A DNA stretch of 64,000 bases from Novosphingobium colocasiae (GCF_014652555.1 NZ_BMZA01000012.1:1-64000), one strand, 5' to 3'; counted from the stretch's first letter, positions 25,087 through 34,696 are shown. Numbers and translations: made by a program. Notes: generated by a model from the sequence alone, not told the origin.

Positions 25087-26724
25087 TCAACGCTTGACCT
25101 CGATCCCTGCCGCTTCGCGGTCCCACATCAACGATGTGTCTGCCTCCGCCTCTTGCCGCAATCGGTATTTCTCGACCTTCTGGTTCTGGGTCCGCGGCAT
25201 GTCGGCCATGAAACGCACAAATCGGGGCACCATGTAATAGGCCATATTGGCACTGGCGAAGGCGATCAGTTCGGCTTCGCTGAGCTGCTGCCCCTCAACC
25301 AGGACCACTGACACCGCCACTTCATCCTCGGCATGCTCAGCCTTGAGCGGATAGGCCGCCACGTCGGCGATGGCAGGGTGGCGCAGCAGCACTGTTTCGA
25401 CTTCGAACGAGGAAATGTTCTCGCCGCGACGGCGTATGGCATCCTTCTTGCGGTCGGCAAACCACAGATAACCATCCGCATCCAGATAGCCGCGATCGCC
25501 GGTGTGCCACCAGCCGTTGCGATTTGCCGCCAGCGTCGCTTCGGCGTTCTTGTAATAACCTTGCGAAGTACCCCAGGGGTTGTTTGATCGCAGGACAATC
25601 TCACCAACTTCTCCAGTCGGAATCTCTGCGTCTGCTTCGTTCACTATCCGCACTTCGACGCCTGAGCGCGGTGTGCCCGAAGAGCCCAACTTGGACGTAG
25701 GCGCAAGCGTCGAGTAGACCGTCGCAAGACAATAGTCGGTCAGCCCATATCCGCTGATCAGGCGCAGGCCGAAGCGTTGTTCGTAATCACGAGCAAAGGC
25801 AGGCATCGGCACGACGTTGCACACCCGCAGGGGATTCTCGCGATCTTCGGGGGAAGCTGGGCTGGACCACAGGAAGTTCATCATCGAACCCAGTACGTTC
25901 GTGACCGTGGCACCGGAACGCTTTACCTCACCCCAGTACCCACTGACGGAAAAACGGCGCGAGAGGGCCACTGCGGCATTTGCCATCCATGCCCCGAACA
26001 CGGAGCACAGCAGGGCGTTGGCGTGATTGAGCGGCAGACAGACATAAACGGTGTCGTCATCCCGATAGCCATTGCTTTCCGCCGTGGTGCAGCCGTAGGA
26101 AATCACCGTGCCTTGCGCGAGCGAATTGCCCTTGGACGGGCCCGTCGTGCCTGAAGTGTAAGCCAGCATCGCGAGATCACCAACGGCGGGTGCCGTTTCC
26201 GGCCCTGCCTCGCTGCCTGTAAGGAGAGCGTCGTAGGGTTCGATCACCCACGAGTTGCCACTGGTATCCGCGCGGTCTGTCCCATCTGGCAAAACGAAAA
26301 TGCCGCGGATCGCGGGAACCGTGTCCGCAATCTCCGTCAGGCGCCCGAGGTAGTTGCTCTCGAGAACCACCATTACGGTATCGGAGTGAGCCAGCAAATA
26401 GGTTAGCAGAACACCCTTGGCGGCGGAATTAAGCGGAACGGAAACTGCGCCGATCTTTGCCAAGGCGATGTAAGTGAAGAACTGCTCGGGACAGTTGTCC
26501 ATCATCACCGCAACGTGATCGCCCGACCCGAGCCCCCGATGGCGCATGGCGTTGGCGATGCGGTTGGTGATGAGGTGGACCTCGCGGTAGGTGAACCGCC
26601 GGCCATCTGCCAGATACTCGAGGAAATGCTTGTCGCCGTTCCGCTCCGCCTTGTCGGCGACCACGAAAGGCACGGTCATCTGTTCGAGTTCATATCCAAA
26701 AGTGTGGAGCCTTCTGGCCATCAT
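25087..26724 (-). CDS. Acyl-CoA ligase (CaiC-like, AMP-forming)
   Basis: 545-residue AMP-binding enzyme that activates a carboxylic acid with ATP and CoA. Motifs in order: P-loop YTSGTTGPSKG, adenine motif GYGLTDYC (Asp in place of the common Glu), HTGDRGYLDADG, hinge DRKKDAIRRRGENISSFEVE and a C-terminal lysine in TQNQKVEK. The RRGENIS form is shared with CaiC and some steroid-side-chain ligases. Its ATG directly follows the thiolase stop (TGAATG), so it is the last gene of a four-gene minus operon. The substrate is likely a polycyclic or long-chain acid; this is inference. Confidence 0.9.
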   Translation of the reverse strand: MMARRLHTFGYELEQMTVPFVVADKAERNGDKHFLEYLADGRRFTYREVHLITNRIANAMRHRGLGSGDHVAVMMDNCPEQFFTYIALAKIGAVSVPLNSAAKGVLLTYLLAHSDTVMVVLESNYLGRLTEIADTVPAIRGIFVLPDGTDRADTSGNSWVIEPYDALLTGSEAGPETAPAVGDLAMLAYTSGTTGPSKGNSLAQGTVISYGCTTAESNGYRDDDTVYVCLPLNHANALLCSVFGAWMANAAVALSRRFSVSGYWGEVKRSGATVTNVLGSMMNFLWSSPASPEDRENPLRVCNVVPMPAFARDYEQRFGLRLISGYGLTDYCLATVYSTLAPTSKLGSSGTPRSGVEVRIVNEADAEIPTGEVGEIVLRSNNPWGTSQGYYKNAEATLAANRNGWWHTGDRGYLDADGYLWFADRKKDAIRRRGENISSFEVETVLLRHPAIADVAAYPLKAEHAEDEVAVSVVLVEGQQLSEAELIAFASANMAYYMVPRFVRFMADMPRTQNQKVEKYRLRQEAEADTSLMWDREAAGIEVKR

Positions 26725-27915
26725 TCAATCCCTTGTCACAAGCATGCATCCGTTGAAGCCGCCGCCGTAGCCTGCCGAGACCACCGCGACCTTCGGATTG
26801 GGAGCCACCTGCCGCTCACCGCCCCCGCCCCACAGTTGGAGACACGCTTCGTGAAGGTGTCCAAGACCGTGCAGCCGGCCGGCCGACAACTGGCCACCAC
26901 CGGTGTTGACCGGCAGTTCACCATCGAGCGCGATGCGACGACCCTCGTCGATGTAGCCTCCACCCTCGCCCCGACCACAAAATCCGAGCGCTTCGAGCCA
27001 AAGCAAGGTCAGAATGGAGAAGCCGTCATAGAGCTGCGCCGTGTCCACGTCAGCCGGGCCAAGGTCAGTACGGCTCCACATCATCCGCGCCGCATCGACC
27101 GCCCCGGTCTGGGTGAGGTCCTCCGAGCGGAACCAGGTATCGCGCGCGTGCAAGGCCGAACCTATGGCCTCGATGCGCAGAGGCGGCTGGCACAAGTCGC
27201 GGGCCTGATCCATTCTGGAAACAATGATGGCTACCGATCCGTCCACCGGCACATCGCAATCCAGCATGCGCAACGGTGAGGAAATCATGCGCGACGCCAG
27301 GTAATCATCCATGGTCAACGCGGTGCGATAGATCGCCTCCGGATTTCGCATCGCGTTGGCCCGGGCGTTCAGCGCGATACGGCCGAGATGTTCGGGTGTC
27401 GTCCCGTAGTCATGAAAATGGCGCTGAGCGTGGAGCGCGAAAAATGGTGCGCCAGTGAGCGCGCCGTAGGGCGCGGTCCATTCATGGACGCCCATTACGC
27501 GAGGCGAACCGGCACCGTGCGCCATCGCTCCGGCCGCAGCCCTGCGGGCAGAGGCCTCCCCGATTGTGCGGAACACGAGCACGTGGTTGGCCAGGCCCGC
27601 ACTGATCGCCGCGACAGCTGAAAAGACGCAGCCGAGCTGGCCCGCCAATTCCTTGCTGGCGGAAAACCAAGAAGGCTTCAGGCCCAGGGCCAACCGCAGC
27701 TCCGGCACCCCGGTGGGTGAGAAGCCAGAGCTGTCCCAGACGGCCCCCGGGTATGATGCGATCCCATCGATCTGATCGACGGTAAGGCCCGCTGCCTTGA
27801 TCGCAGCGAGCGAGGCATCTACCGTGAGTTCCAGCCCTGACTTGAGCGACGGACGCCGGACTTCGGACATGCCGATACCGGTGATGGCAGTCTGCTTCTC
27901 ACCGAACCGCGACAT
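26725..27915 (-). CDS. Thiolase-fold protein (SCP-x/Ltp2-like)
   Basis: About 396 residues of the thiolase superfamily, lipid-transfer-protein branch. Recognisable segments are ITGIGMSEVRRPS near the start, VDTAQLYDGFSILTLLWLEALGFC and LPVNTGGGQLSAGR. Ltp2-type members work as retro-aldolases on steroid side-chain CoA esters when bound to a DUF35 partner; others are thiolases. A cysteine stands in QLGCVFSAVAA near the usual nucleophile position, so thiolysis cannot be excluded. ATG 27915 has GGAGGAAAG just upstream and overlaps the end of the DUF35 gene by 17 bases, strongly suggesting a complex of the two products. Confidence 0.88.
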   Translation of the reverse strand: MSRFGEKQTAITGIGMSEVRRPSLKSGLELTVDASLAAIKAAGLTVDQIDGIASYPGAVWDSSGFSPTGVPELRLALGLKPSWFSASKELAGQLGCVFSAVAAISAGLANHVLVFRTIGEASARRAAAGAMAHGAGSPRVMGVHEWTAPYGALTGAPFFALHAQRHFHDYGTTPEHLGRIALNARANAMRNPEAIYRTALTMDDYLASRMISSPLRMLDCDVPVDGSVAIIVSRMDQARDLCQPPLRIEAIGSALHARDTWFRSEDLTQTGAVDAARMMWSRTDLGPADVDTAQLYDGFSILTLLWLEALGFCGRGEGGGYIDEGRRIALDGELPVNTGGGQLSAGRLHGLGHLHEACLQLWGGGGERQVAPNPKVAVVSAGYGGGFNGCMLVTRD

Positions 27916-28366
27916 CTTTCCTCCGCTCCAGTTCGAACAGGGGCACCCACACTTCTTCCTGCTGTTCAAATACGACCCGCACGCGAGCGCCGATGGCGAC
28001 CTCTTCGACCGAACAGCCGACTATGTTGGTCATCAGCCAGACGTCGCTCTGCTCGTCCAGCGCCACATAGGCGACGACGAACGGGACCTCGAGACCGGGA
28101 AGCCACGGTTGGTAATTCACGGTGAACGAAACGATCGCCCCACCCCCGGACACCACGGCAGGCTTCACATCCCGGCTGCGGCATGCATGACAGACGGGAG
28201 CCGGCGGATGGTGATATATGCCGCACGCCGAGCAGCGATTGATGAGCAGTTCGCCGCGCTCGCCCCCGGTCCAGAACGCTGCGCTGTCCCGTGTGTAACC
28301 AGGCAACTTCGAACTGGTGCGGCGAAGGGGCGGTGCCTCACCGGATAGGGCTGATGCTTCAGGCAA
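27899..28366 (-). CDS. Zn-ribbon OB-fold protein (DUF35 family)
   Basis: 155 residues. A rubredoxin-like zinc ribbon with two CxxC pairs (CSACG and CHACRS, about residues 45-62) is followed by an OB-fold (SFTVNYQPWLPG, PFVVAYVAL, RVRVVFEQQE). DUF35 proteins bind acyl-CoA and dock on thiolase-like partners; in steroid catabolism such a domain is required by the Ltp2 aldolase. The TTG start overlaps the crotonase stop by 8 bases and the gene end overlaps the thiolase start, so all three are coupled. Confidence 0.9.
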   Translation of the reverse strand: MPEASALSGEAPPLRRTSSKLPGYTRDSAAFWTGGERGELLINRCSACGIYHHPPAPVCHACRSRDVKPAVVSGGGAIVSFTVNYQPWLPGLEVPFVVAYVALDEQSDVWLMTNIVGCSVEEVAIGARVRVVFEQQEEVWVPLFELERRKDVAVR

Positions 28367-29117
28367 GGGCAGCCAATCCCTCTACCGCAAGGCCGAGCGC
28401 CAGATGTTCGTGCATCTGCTTCTTGATCGGATGGACCAGCAATGCTCGGGTGTAGCGCAGGAGCCGGTCGGGCTTGGCGGCAAGCATCCGCGCCAGTTCA
28501 CGGGCCCGCTCAAGCGCCTTGTCCTTGGGCTGTACCTCGGCGACCATGCCGAGCCGCTTGGCTTCCTCGGCATCGATCACCTCGCCCATGAGAAGGAATG
28601 ATCGAGCTCGATTGATGCCGAGCAGCATGGTGTACACCACGTGCACGCCATCGCCTGGGACAAAGTCCTGCAACTGAAAATGCGCAGTGTCCTCGAAGGT
28701 CGCATCTTCCGAAGCGATCACGATGTCGGAGAGCAGGGCCACTTCGCTATGGCGCAGCGCCGGGCCATTGACGACACCGATGACCGGCACCGCAATATCC
28801 AGAAGCGCACCGATCAGTTCGCGCGCCTCGGTGAAGGCTGTCGCCTCCCAGGCGTCACCGTCCGGGCGCGAACTGTAGGCAGTGGACCCGGCCAGCGCGC
28901 GTGGGCCGCAGAACTCCTGCCCGGTACCAGTCATAACGACGACCCGGTTTTCGCGGTCGGTCGCGATGAAACGAAAGGCCTCTGCCATTTCCCGATGCGC
29001 CGTCAGGTTCCAGCGCAGAGAATCTCCCATCGTGTGAAAGGTCACCTCAAGGATGCCGTCAGCCCGAGACATGGCGATGGTTTCGTACCGCTGGGAATAG
29101 TCCTCGAACTTCAACAT
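28359..29117 (-). CDS. Enoyl-CoA hydratase/isomerase family protein
   Basis: 252-residue crotonase opening the operon. It begins MLKFEDYSQRYETIAMSRADG. It has GTGQEFCGPRALAG and GVVNGPALRHSEVALLSD, a form lacking the compact AGGG loop of classic hydratases, and HFQLQDFVPGDGVHVVY where the second catalytic Glu is replaced. Hydration of a bulky enoyl-CoA just before retro-aldol cleavage by the next two genes would fit, but with altered acids another reaction is possible. AAGGAAGG lies about 6 bases before the ATG. Divergent from a CoA ligase across 255 bases. Confidence 0.87.
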   Translation of the reverse strand: MLKFEDYSQRYETIAMSRADGILEVTFHTMGDSLRWNLTAHREMAEAFRFIATDRENRVVVMTGTGQEFCGPRALAGSTAYSSRPDGDAWEATAFTEARELIGALLDIAVPVIGVVNGPALRHSEVALLSDIVIASEDATFEDTAHFQLQDFVPGDGVHVVYTMLLGINRARSFLLMGEVIDAEEAKRLGMVAEVQPKDKALERARELARMLAAKPDRLLRYTRALLVHPIKKQMHEHLALGLAVEGLAALA

Positions 29118-29372
29118 GGTCGCCTTCCTTGATCATCGGGAGATGCACAGCGGGCTCTCCTTGAGCGCGCAACCTTGCCCGAGACTCGAAATCAACAATA
29201 GTCCGGTGACCTTGCCCCCGTCACTAGCATCCGGCCGAGATCACACTGCCGATCTCGATGCGTAATAGTCCTCGATCCCCTTCGCTCCGTCCCGCGAACC
29301 GCGTATCGGAAATGTGCGGCGATGCCGTCGCTGGCTCCGCCGCCGCAAATTGGGCGCACAAGAGGAGTAATA

Positions 29373-30971
29373 ATGGTCGAATCGAGCCTGTTTTCAGCGT
29401 TCCAGCGCTCGGCCGCGCAGCATGGAGAGTTGCTGGCCATCCGCGACGGCGCAACGCGCGTGACTTACGGCTCGCTTCTGGCGCGCGTGAGGGTGCTTGC
29501 CCGCGCCCTGATGGCGCAGGGAATAGCCAAGGGCGATCGCATCGCGATCTGGGCCGTCAATCACGCCCCGTGGATCGAGACGGCCCTCGCTATCCAGGCC
29601 GCAGGCGGAGTCCTGGTGCCGCTCAGCACACGCTTGCGTGGCGGTGAAGTGGCGGCCGTTCTTGAGCGCAGCGAGGCACGGTTGCTGTTCTGCGACGCCG
29701 GTTTCGGTCCCTATGACTTCCCCGCCTCGCTCGCGGAGTGCGATCTTCCGGAACTAGGGCAAATCATCACGTTTGCGCCGGTTGCGGCAGCAAAATCCGG
29801 CGTGCGCGAAGTGATCTCGCTGGATACCTTCGCCAGCCAGGCCGCACCGGTGTTGGATGAGGCGCTCGATGCCCGCATCGCGTCCATCTTGCCCGACGAT
29901 TGGGCCGACATGCTGTTCACCTCGGGAACGACAGGACTGCCCAAGGGCGTGCCGATGACCCAGCGCCAAAGCCTGATTGCCTGCCATCAGCAGCAGGTGG
30001 ACATATGCCATTTCGAACCCGGAGACGTATTTCCGGTCATCTTTCCTTTTGCGCACAATGCCGGATACCGCGCCGGTTGGCAGGCGTCGCTGCTTTATGG
30101 CGTCACCGTCGTGCCGGTGCGCGCATCGGACCCGGCCGAACTGCTCGATTTGTTCAGCGAGGTCAGGGCGACTTACGTCCCGGCCGTCCCCACGGTTTTC
30201 CAATCGATAATCGACAATCCCCGCCTGCCTGAATTCGATCTTTCCAGCATACGGCTCGCCGCCGTGGGCGGGACCGACGTCCCTGTGGAACTGGTTCGCG
30301 CCATGCAGTCCCGTCTGGGAGTGCAGGCGGTGGTGGCGGGCTATGGCATGACCGAGGCAGCCGGATCGATCACTTCCTGCCGCGCCGGTGATCCTCCCGA
30401 TGTAGTGGCCAACACTGCCGGATCGCCGCTTTCCAATCTGGAGGTGGTTTGCCTGGATGACGAATTGCGCCCGGTTGCACGCAATGTTCAGGGCCAGATC
30501 GCGGTACGCGGTCCCCAGGTCCTCAAGGCGTATTACAGCGATGACGCAGCGACCGCTGCGTCATTCACTGCGGATGGCTTCTTTCTGACCGGCGACGTCG
30601 GCATTCTGGACGACGCGGGAAATCTCAGGATCACGGATCGCCTGAAGGATATGTACCTGTGCGGCGGCTTTAACGTCTACCCCGCCGAAGTCGAGCGCGT
30701 GATGCGAGGGATCGCAGGCGTCGCGGACGTCGCGGTCGTCGGCGTTGCCGATAGTCGCCTCGGGCAGGTCGGTCGCGCCTTCGTCGTGCCGCGCGGGCCA
30801 GACCTGGTGACGGCTGCAGCGGTCGTCGCGTTCTGCAAGGACAACCTGGCGAATTACAAGGTGCCGCGATTCGTGACCTTCATCGACGAACTTCCCCGCA
30901 ATGCCGTGGGCAAGGTCCAGAAGGCGGAATTGAGAGCTTATCCAGATCATGGGTCACCTCGACAGGGGTGA
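29373..30971 (+). CDS. Acyl-CoA ligase (AMP-forming, FadD3-like)
   Basis: About 532 residues. It shows FTSGTTGLPKGVPMTQ, GYGMTEAAGSITS, LTGDVGILDDAGNLRI, DRLKDMYLCGGFNVYPAEVE and the catalytic lysine in NAVGKVQK. The MYLCGGFNVYPAEVE hinge resembles ligases that activate ring-degradation acids such as FadD3; that assignment is tentative. ATG 29373 is chosen for its GAGGAG site 6 bases away. It begins a plus-strand run with an SDR and a Rieske oxygenase. Confidence 0.9.
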   Translation: MVESSLFSAFQRSAAQHGELLAIRDGATRVTYGSLLARVRVLARALMAQGIAKGDRIAIWAVNHAPWIETALAIQAAGGVLVPLSTRLRGGEVAAVLERSEARLLFCDAGFGPYDFPASLAECDLPELGQIITFAPVAAAKSGVREVISLDTFASQAAPVLDEALDARIASILPDDWADMLFTSGTTGLPKGVPMTQRQSLIACHQQQVDICHFEPGDVFPVIFPFAHNAGYRAGWQASLLYGVTVVPVRASDPAELLDLFSEVRATYVPAVPTVFQSIIDNPRLPEFDLSSIRLAAVGGTDVPVELVRAMQSRLGVQAVVAGYGMTEAAGSITSCRAGDPPDVVANTAGSPLSNLEVVCLDDELRPVARNVQGQIAVRGPQVLKAYYSDDAATAASFTADGFFLTGDVGILDDAGNLRITDRLKDMYLCGGFNVYPAEVERVMRGIAGVADVAVVGVADSRLGQVGRAFVVPRGPDLVTAAAVVAFCKDNLANYKVPRFVTFIDELPRNAVGKVQKAELRAYPDHGSPRQG

Positions 30972-31061
30972 CGAAGTGCCGGCGGACCAGCCCGGTCGTG
31001 CTCCGCCGATCGCCTTGTGCCGGGTTGGGCAGGTGAATGAATGCTCGTGGGAGAATTGGAT

Positions 31062-31985
31062 ATGACGATGCGGTTCGATGGGAAGGTGGCAATCGTCACG
31101 GGCGCAGGGCGCGGCCTTGGACGCGAACAAGCGCTTCTACTGGCGCGGTGCGGAGCCAGTGTCGTCGTAAACGATCTCGGCGTGGCGATTAACGGCGCGT
31201 TTCCCTCGTCTGACCCGGCACAGGAAGTGGTCGACCTGATCCGCTCGGAAGGGGGTAAAGCCATTGCGAACTTTTCCGATGTGTCCACGAATGAGGGGGT
31301 ACGCAATCTTGTTGCCGACGCGGTCAAGGCTTTCGGCGGGGTGGACATCCTGGTCGGCAATGCCGGAATTACGATGCACGGCACCGCCCCGGAAAACCTC
31401 GTTCCGGAGGTGTTCGACAAGTATCTTGACCTCATGGTTTCCGGCCTCGGGCTGCTCGTCGCAGCTGCCTGGCCCTATCTCAAGGCTTCAAGAGCAGGCC
31501 GCATAGTCCTCACCTCGTCGTCCGGCGGCATCTTCGGCCTTCAGGCAAACCCTTATTATTGCGCGGCCAAGGGTGGTGTGATCGGCCTGCTCCGGTCCCT
31601 GACCCTGGACGGCGAGGCGTTCGGGATCAAGGTCAATGCGCTGTGCCCCTTGGGTTCAACGCGCCTGTTTGCCGGATTCACGACTGACGAAGAGTTCAAC
31701 CGCTGGTTCGACGACCGCGCGCGCCCCGAATATGTGGCACCGATGGTGGGTTACCTTTCCCACGCGGATTGCGAACCGACGGGTCGGGCTTTTCTCGTGG
31801 GTCTCGGGCACGTGAGCGAAATCTTCTTCGGCCTCACCCAAGGGTGGAATTCGCGGGGGCACACCATTGAGGATATCCGCGACCATTTCGCCGAGATTGC
31901 CGACCGGACCGGATATGTCGTGCCCACATCGTCGATGACGGCAACTGGTTCTATCATCAAGGACGCCCCCGTCCGGAAGGGCTGA
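31062..31985 (+). CDS. Short-chain dehydrogenase similar to peroxisomal MFE-2 hydroxyacyl-CoA dehydrogenases
   Basis: About 307 residues. NAD-binding TGAGRGLG at the start, VNDLGVAINGAF and VGNAGI follow, the catalytic serine lies in TSSSGGIFG and the Tyr/Lys pair in YYCAAKGG. The insert after VVNDLG and the overall length match the 3-hydroxyacyl-CoA dehydrogenase domain of MFE-2 (HSD17B4), so oxidation of a 3-hydroxyacyl-CoA is likely. ATG 31062 is preferred over 31041 because GGGAG stands 8 bases before it. 90 bases separate it from the CoA ligase, consistent with one transcript. Confidence 0.87.
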   Translation: MTMRFDGKVAIVTGAGRGLGREQALLLARCGASVVVNDLGVAINGAFPSSDPAQEVVDLIRSEGGKAIANFSDVSTNEGVRNLVADAVKAFGGVDILVGNAGITMHGTAPENLVPEVFDKYLDLMVSGLGLLVAAAWPYLKASRAGRIVLTSSSGGIFGLQANPYYCAAKGGVIGLLRSLTLDGEAFGIKVNALCPLGSTRLFAGFTTDEEFNRWFDDRARPEYVAPMVGYLSHADCEPTGRAFLVGLGHVSEIFFGLTQGWNSRGHTIEDIRDHFAEIADRTGYVVPTSSMTATGSIIKDAPVRKG

Positions 31986-32196
31986 TTGGCCATTCCGGGC
32001 CGGACTGTTGATGAACTCGCAAAGGGCTGTTTCCTGAATTTGAGAGCCAAGGTCTGGGAGCGGCGGTGTAGGTGGAGTGATGCTGGTTTCGGCGGCACAG
32101 TCCCAACAGAGAGGGCGCGCCGGCCGATGTGTCGTGGCACTCCGGCAATTGGGTGGTCGGATAGCCGACGGATGAACGTCCGAGGAGCAAGAACAG

Positions 32197-33558
32197 ATGT
32201 CTAATGCGCACGATATCCCCGATGCCGGGGAGATCAGGGACGATTTCGTTCCCAAGGCCCCGTTCCTCTCGCGCGAGTTCCATGAACTCGAAAAGGAGCG
32301 TCTGTGGCCGCGCGTATGGCAGATCGCGTGTCGCGAGGAAGAACTCAAGAATGTCGGAGATTTCGTCGTCTACGATATCGCCGACGAGTCCATTCTCCTG
32401 CTGCGCAGCGCGCCTGGCGAACTGAAGGCCTTCTACAACGTGTGCCAGCATCGCGGACGGATCCTGATGGACCAGAAGCACGGCCGGACCAAGTTTGTGT
32501 TCTGCAAGTACCATGGCTGGCGCTGGGGCCTCGACGGCACACTGCAGAAGGTCCACGACGAAAGCGACTGGGATGGCTGCCCGACCTTTAGCAAGCAGGA
32601 CCTGAGGCTCCAGGAGGTTCACGTGGACACGTGGGGCGGGTTCGTGTTCATCAACATGAGCGAGAATCCCGAGCCACTAGCGGATTTCCTTCATCCGATT
32701 CCCCAGTATCTGGACTTCCTGAAGTTCGAGGAATGGCGCTATCGCTGGTACAAAACGGTCATCCTGCCGTGCAACTGGAAGACCGCGCTTGAAGGCTTCA
32801 ATGAAGCCTATCACATCGCCGCGACGCATCCCCAGTTGCTCGAATACAGCTCTGACTACACGATCGCCCGCACCTTCGGACGGCACGGCATGTATTTCTA
32901 CCCGCCCGAAACGAGCACCCCTCCCGGTGCTCCAGCTCCCCGCACCGGCCGGCCGATTCCCGACGACCTGCGAGTAACTTTCGCGGAATTCTACGGCCTG
33001 ATGGACAAGACGCTGAACGCCATGTTCTCGCCGCGTGCGATCAAGGCCAGCGAGCGCCTGCTCGAGGAGGTTCCAGCCGGTTCTGATCCGATGACGGTCA
33101 TCATGGAACATTCGCGCCTCCATCTCGAGGAAGCAGCCCGCGAGGGCGTGGATCTGGCTCAGATGACCAACGCGGAAGTGGGTAACATGGGCCAGAACTG
33201 GCATATGTTCCCAAACCATGTGTTCCTGCCCTTGCTGGACGGCTCGATTGCCTACCGTTCCCGTCCCTATGGCGATGACCCGGACAAGTGCATTTTCGAT
33301 ATCTGGTCGCTCGTCCGCTACGGATCCGGCGAACAGCCGCCGCTGGAGCGGGAATTCTACGAGGACTGGACAGTCGACACCGAAGCGCGCTTCGGCAAGA
33401 TTCTGGCCCAGGACTTCTCGAATTTCGGGCAGACCCAGAAGGGCATGAAGTCGCGCGGGTTCAGTGGTTCAAGAACCAATCCGATCCAGGAGCGCGAAAT
33501 CCCCAACATGCATCGCGCGCTATACGAATTCGTGCAGGACGATCCGGCCACGAACTGA
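32197..33558 (+). CDS. Rieske non-heme iron oxygenase, large (alpha) subunit
   Basis: 453 residues. The Rieske cluster ligands are Cys83/His85 (CQHRG) and Cys103/His106 (CKYHGW). The mononuclear iron site is in FNEAYHIAATHP with His206 and His211, and the usual bridging Asp is a Glu (203), as in several monooxygenase-type members. It would hydroxylate a ring or demethylate an ether. No beta subunit, ferredoxin or reductase gene is present in the window, so it must borrow electron carriers. KshA-like 9-alpha-hydroxylases are shorter (about 380) and differ around the iron motif. 211 bases precede it, enough for a separate promoter; a terminator-like hairpin follows. Confidence 0.92.
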   Translation: MSNAHDIPDAGEIRDDFVPKAPFLSREFHELEKERLWPRVWQIACREEELKNVGDFVVYDIADESILLLRSAPGELKAFYNVCQHRGRILMDQKHGRTKFVFCKYHGWRWGLDGTLQKVHDESDWDGCPTFSKQDLRLQEVHVDTWGGFVFINMSENPEPLADFLHPIPQYLDFLKFEEWRYRWYKTVILPCNWKTALEGFNEAYHIAATHPQLLEYSSDYTIARTFGRHGMYFYPPETSTPPGAPAPRTGRPIPDDLRVTFAEFYGLMDKTLNAMFSPRAIKASERLLEEVPAGSDPMTVIMEHSRLHLEEAAREGVDLAQMTNAEVGNMGQNWHMFPNHVFLPLLDGSIAYRSRPYGDDPDKCIFDIWSLVRYGSGEQPPLEREFYEDWTVDTEARFGKILAQDFSNFGQTQKGMKSRGFSGSRTNPIQEREIPNMHRALYEFVQDDPATN

Positions 33559-33572
33559 TCGGCGCACCCAAC

Positions 33573-33614
33573 CGGGCCGGCGCGGCTACACATTTAAGCA
33601 GCAGCGCCGGCCCG
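33573..33614 (+). terminator. Terminator-like hairpin after the Rieske gene
   Basis: The 11-bp arms CGGGCCGGCGC (33573-33583) and GCGCCGGCCCG (33604-33614) enclose a 20-base loop and are followed by ATCTTT. It is 15 bases after the stop of the oxygenase and before a convergent SDR gene. Confidence 0.7.
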
Positions 33615-33734
33615 ATCTTTCTCAACGGGCACCTGCTCACGCTCTGGCCGTCAGGACTGCGCCGGCCCCTCGCCAATACGGCCCAGCCTCCAGAAGCGGA
33701 GATATGCCGCGTCAATCTCGGACCGAAAGCGTCC

Positions 33735-34553
33735 TCATCGGTTTGCGAGTTGCACGGCGACCATAGGGCCGGTCGCGGTAACTCCGCCATCCACGATGAT
33801 CTGCTGACCTGTAACGAAACGGGCTTCGTCACTCGCAAGAAACAGGACTGCAAAAGCCACATCCCAGCCATCGCCCTCGCTGTCGAGCGGACTGACGCGG
33901 CACCGGATGTCCCGTGCCTCTTGCGAAAGGAGCCCGGCGGTCATGGGGGTGTGGATGTGTCCGGGTACGACTGCATTAACCCGGATGCCATCCGGCCCGT
34001 ACAAAACGGCCAGTTCGGCCGAGAGATGGCTAAGGGCGGCCTTTGACGGGCCATAAGCCAACGAACCATGGGCACGAATGCCTGCTATCGATGATATGTT
34101 CACGATCGCGCCCTTGCCACCAGCCTGCATGGCCGGAATTGCGTGACGGGCCATGAGCAGCGCGCTCCGGAGATTCACGTCTATGACGCGATCCCATAAA
34201 TCCATGTCCAGCGCGTCAAGCCTGCCTGTAGGACCAACTATGCCAACATTGTTGACCAGGAGATCGACACGGCCGAAGCGCTTGACAGTCTCCGCGACCG
34301 CGCACTCGCAAAAGGCGTCGTCCGTGACGTCCCCCGCGCAGATGAAGGCGTCCCCGCCGATCTCGGCCACCCGCCGTCGCGTGTCTTCAGCCCTGTCATG
34401 GATCATGTCGATGAGGCAAAGGCGCGCGCCATGCTGCGCAAAAAGAAGGGAAACGGCCTTGCCGATCCCGATACCGTCTCCCTGCGATCCCGCTCCTGAA
34501 ATGACCGCGATCTTGCCGGCAAGGCGGCCATTTTGGGCGTCAACCTTCAACAT
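33735..34553 (-). CDS. Short-chain dehydrogenase/reductase
   Basis: About 272 residues of classical SDR type. The nucleotide loop is the longer SGAGSQGDGIGIGKA form, then GDVTDD, NNVGIVG, catalytic Ser in SSIAGIRA and YGPSK with the Tyr/Lys pair; the C-terminal GQQIIVDGGVT closes the fold. It would oxidise or reduce an alcohol/ketone on the substrate. ATG 34553 has GGGAG 9 bases upstream; a TTG at 34571 is a less likely start. It is separated from the upstream LLM gene by a hairpin, so it probably has its own promoter. Confidence 0.9.
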   Translation of the reverse strand: MLKVDAQNGRLAGKIAVISGAGSQGDGIGIGKAVSLLFAQHGARLCLIDMIHDRAEDTRRRVAEIGGDAFICAGDVTDDAFCECAVAETVKRFGRVDLLVNNVGIVGPTGRLDALDMDLWDRVIDVNLRSALLMARHAIPAMQAGGKGAIVNISSIAGIRAHGSLAYGPSKAALSHLSAELAVLYGPDGIRVNAVVPGHIHTPMTAGLLSQEARDIRCRVSPLDSEGDGWDVAFAVLFLASDEARFVTGQQIIVDGGVTATGPMVAVQLANR

Positions 34554-34602
34554 GAACGCCGTCTCCCGCAATCTTGCATCCCGGCAGCGATTGGCTCTGA
34601 CA

Positions 34603-34634
34603 AGCCGGACCGCGGGGAACCCTGCGGTCCGGCT
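34603..34634 (-). terminator. Hairpin downstream of the LLM monooxygenase gene
   Basis: Arms AGCCGGACCGC and GCGGTCCGGCT pair perfectly over 11 bp with a 10-base loop. It lies 63 bases past the LLM stop, before the next minus-strand gene. No T-run follows, so efficiency is uncertain. Confidence 0.6.
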
Positions 34635-34696
34635 GCGATAGGCCGGTAGTTGCCCAACCAGACGTCACTACCCATCGCCGAACGGCGGACCTGATT

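Noticed and set aside
32197..33558. Rieske protein as 3-ketosteroid 9-alpha-hydroxylase (KshA)
   Set aside because: It is about 70 residues longer than KshA and has the NEAYHIAATHP iron motif of other oxygenase groups; a general label is safer.
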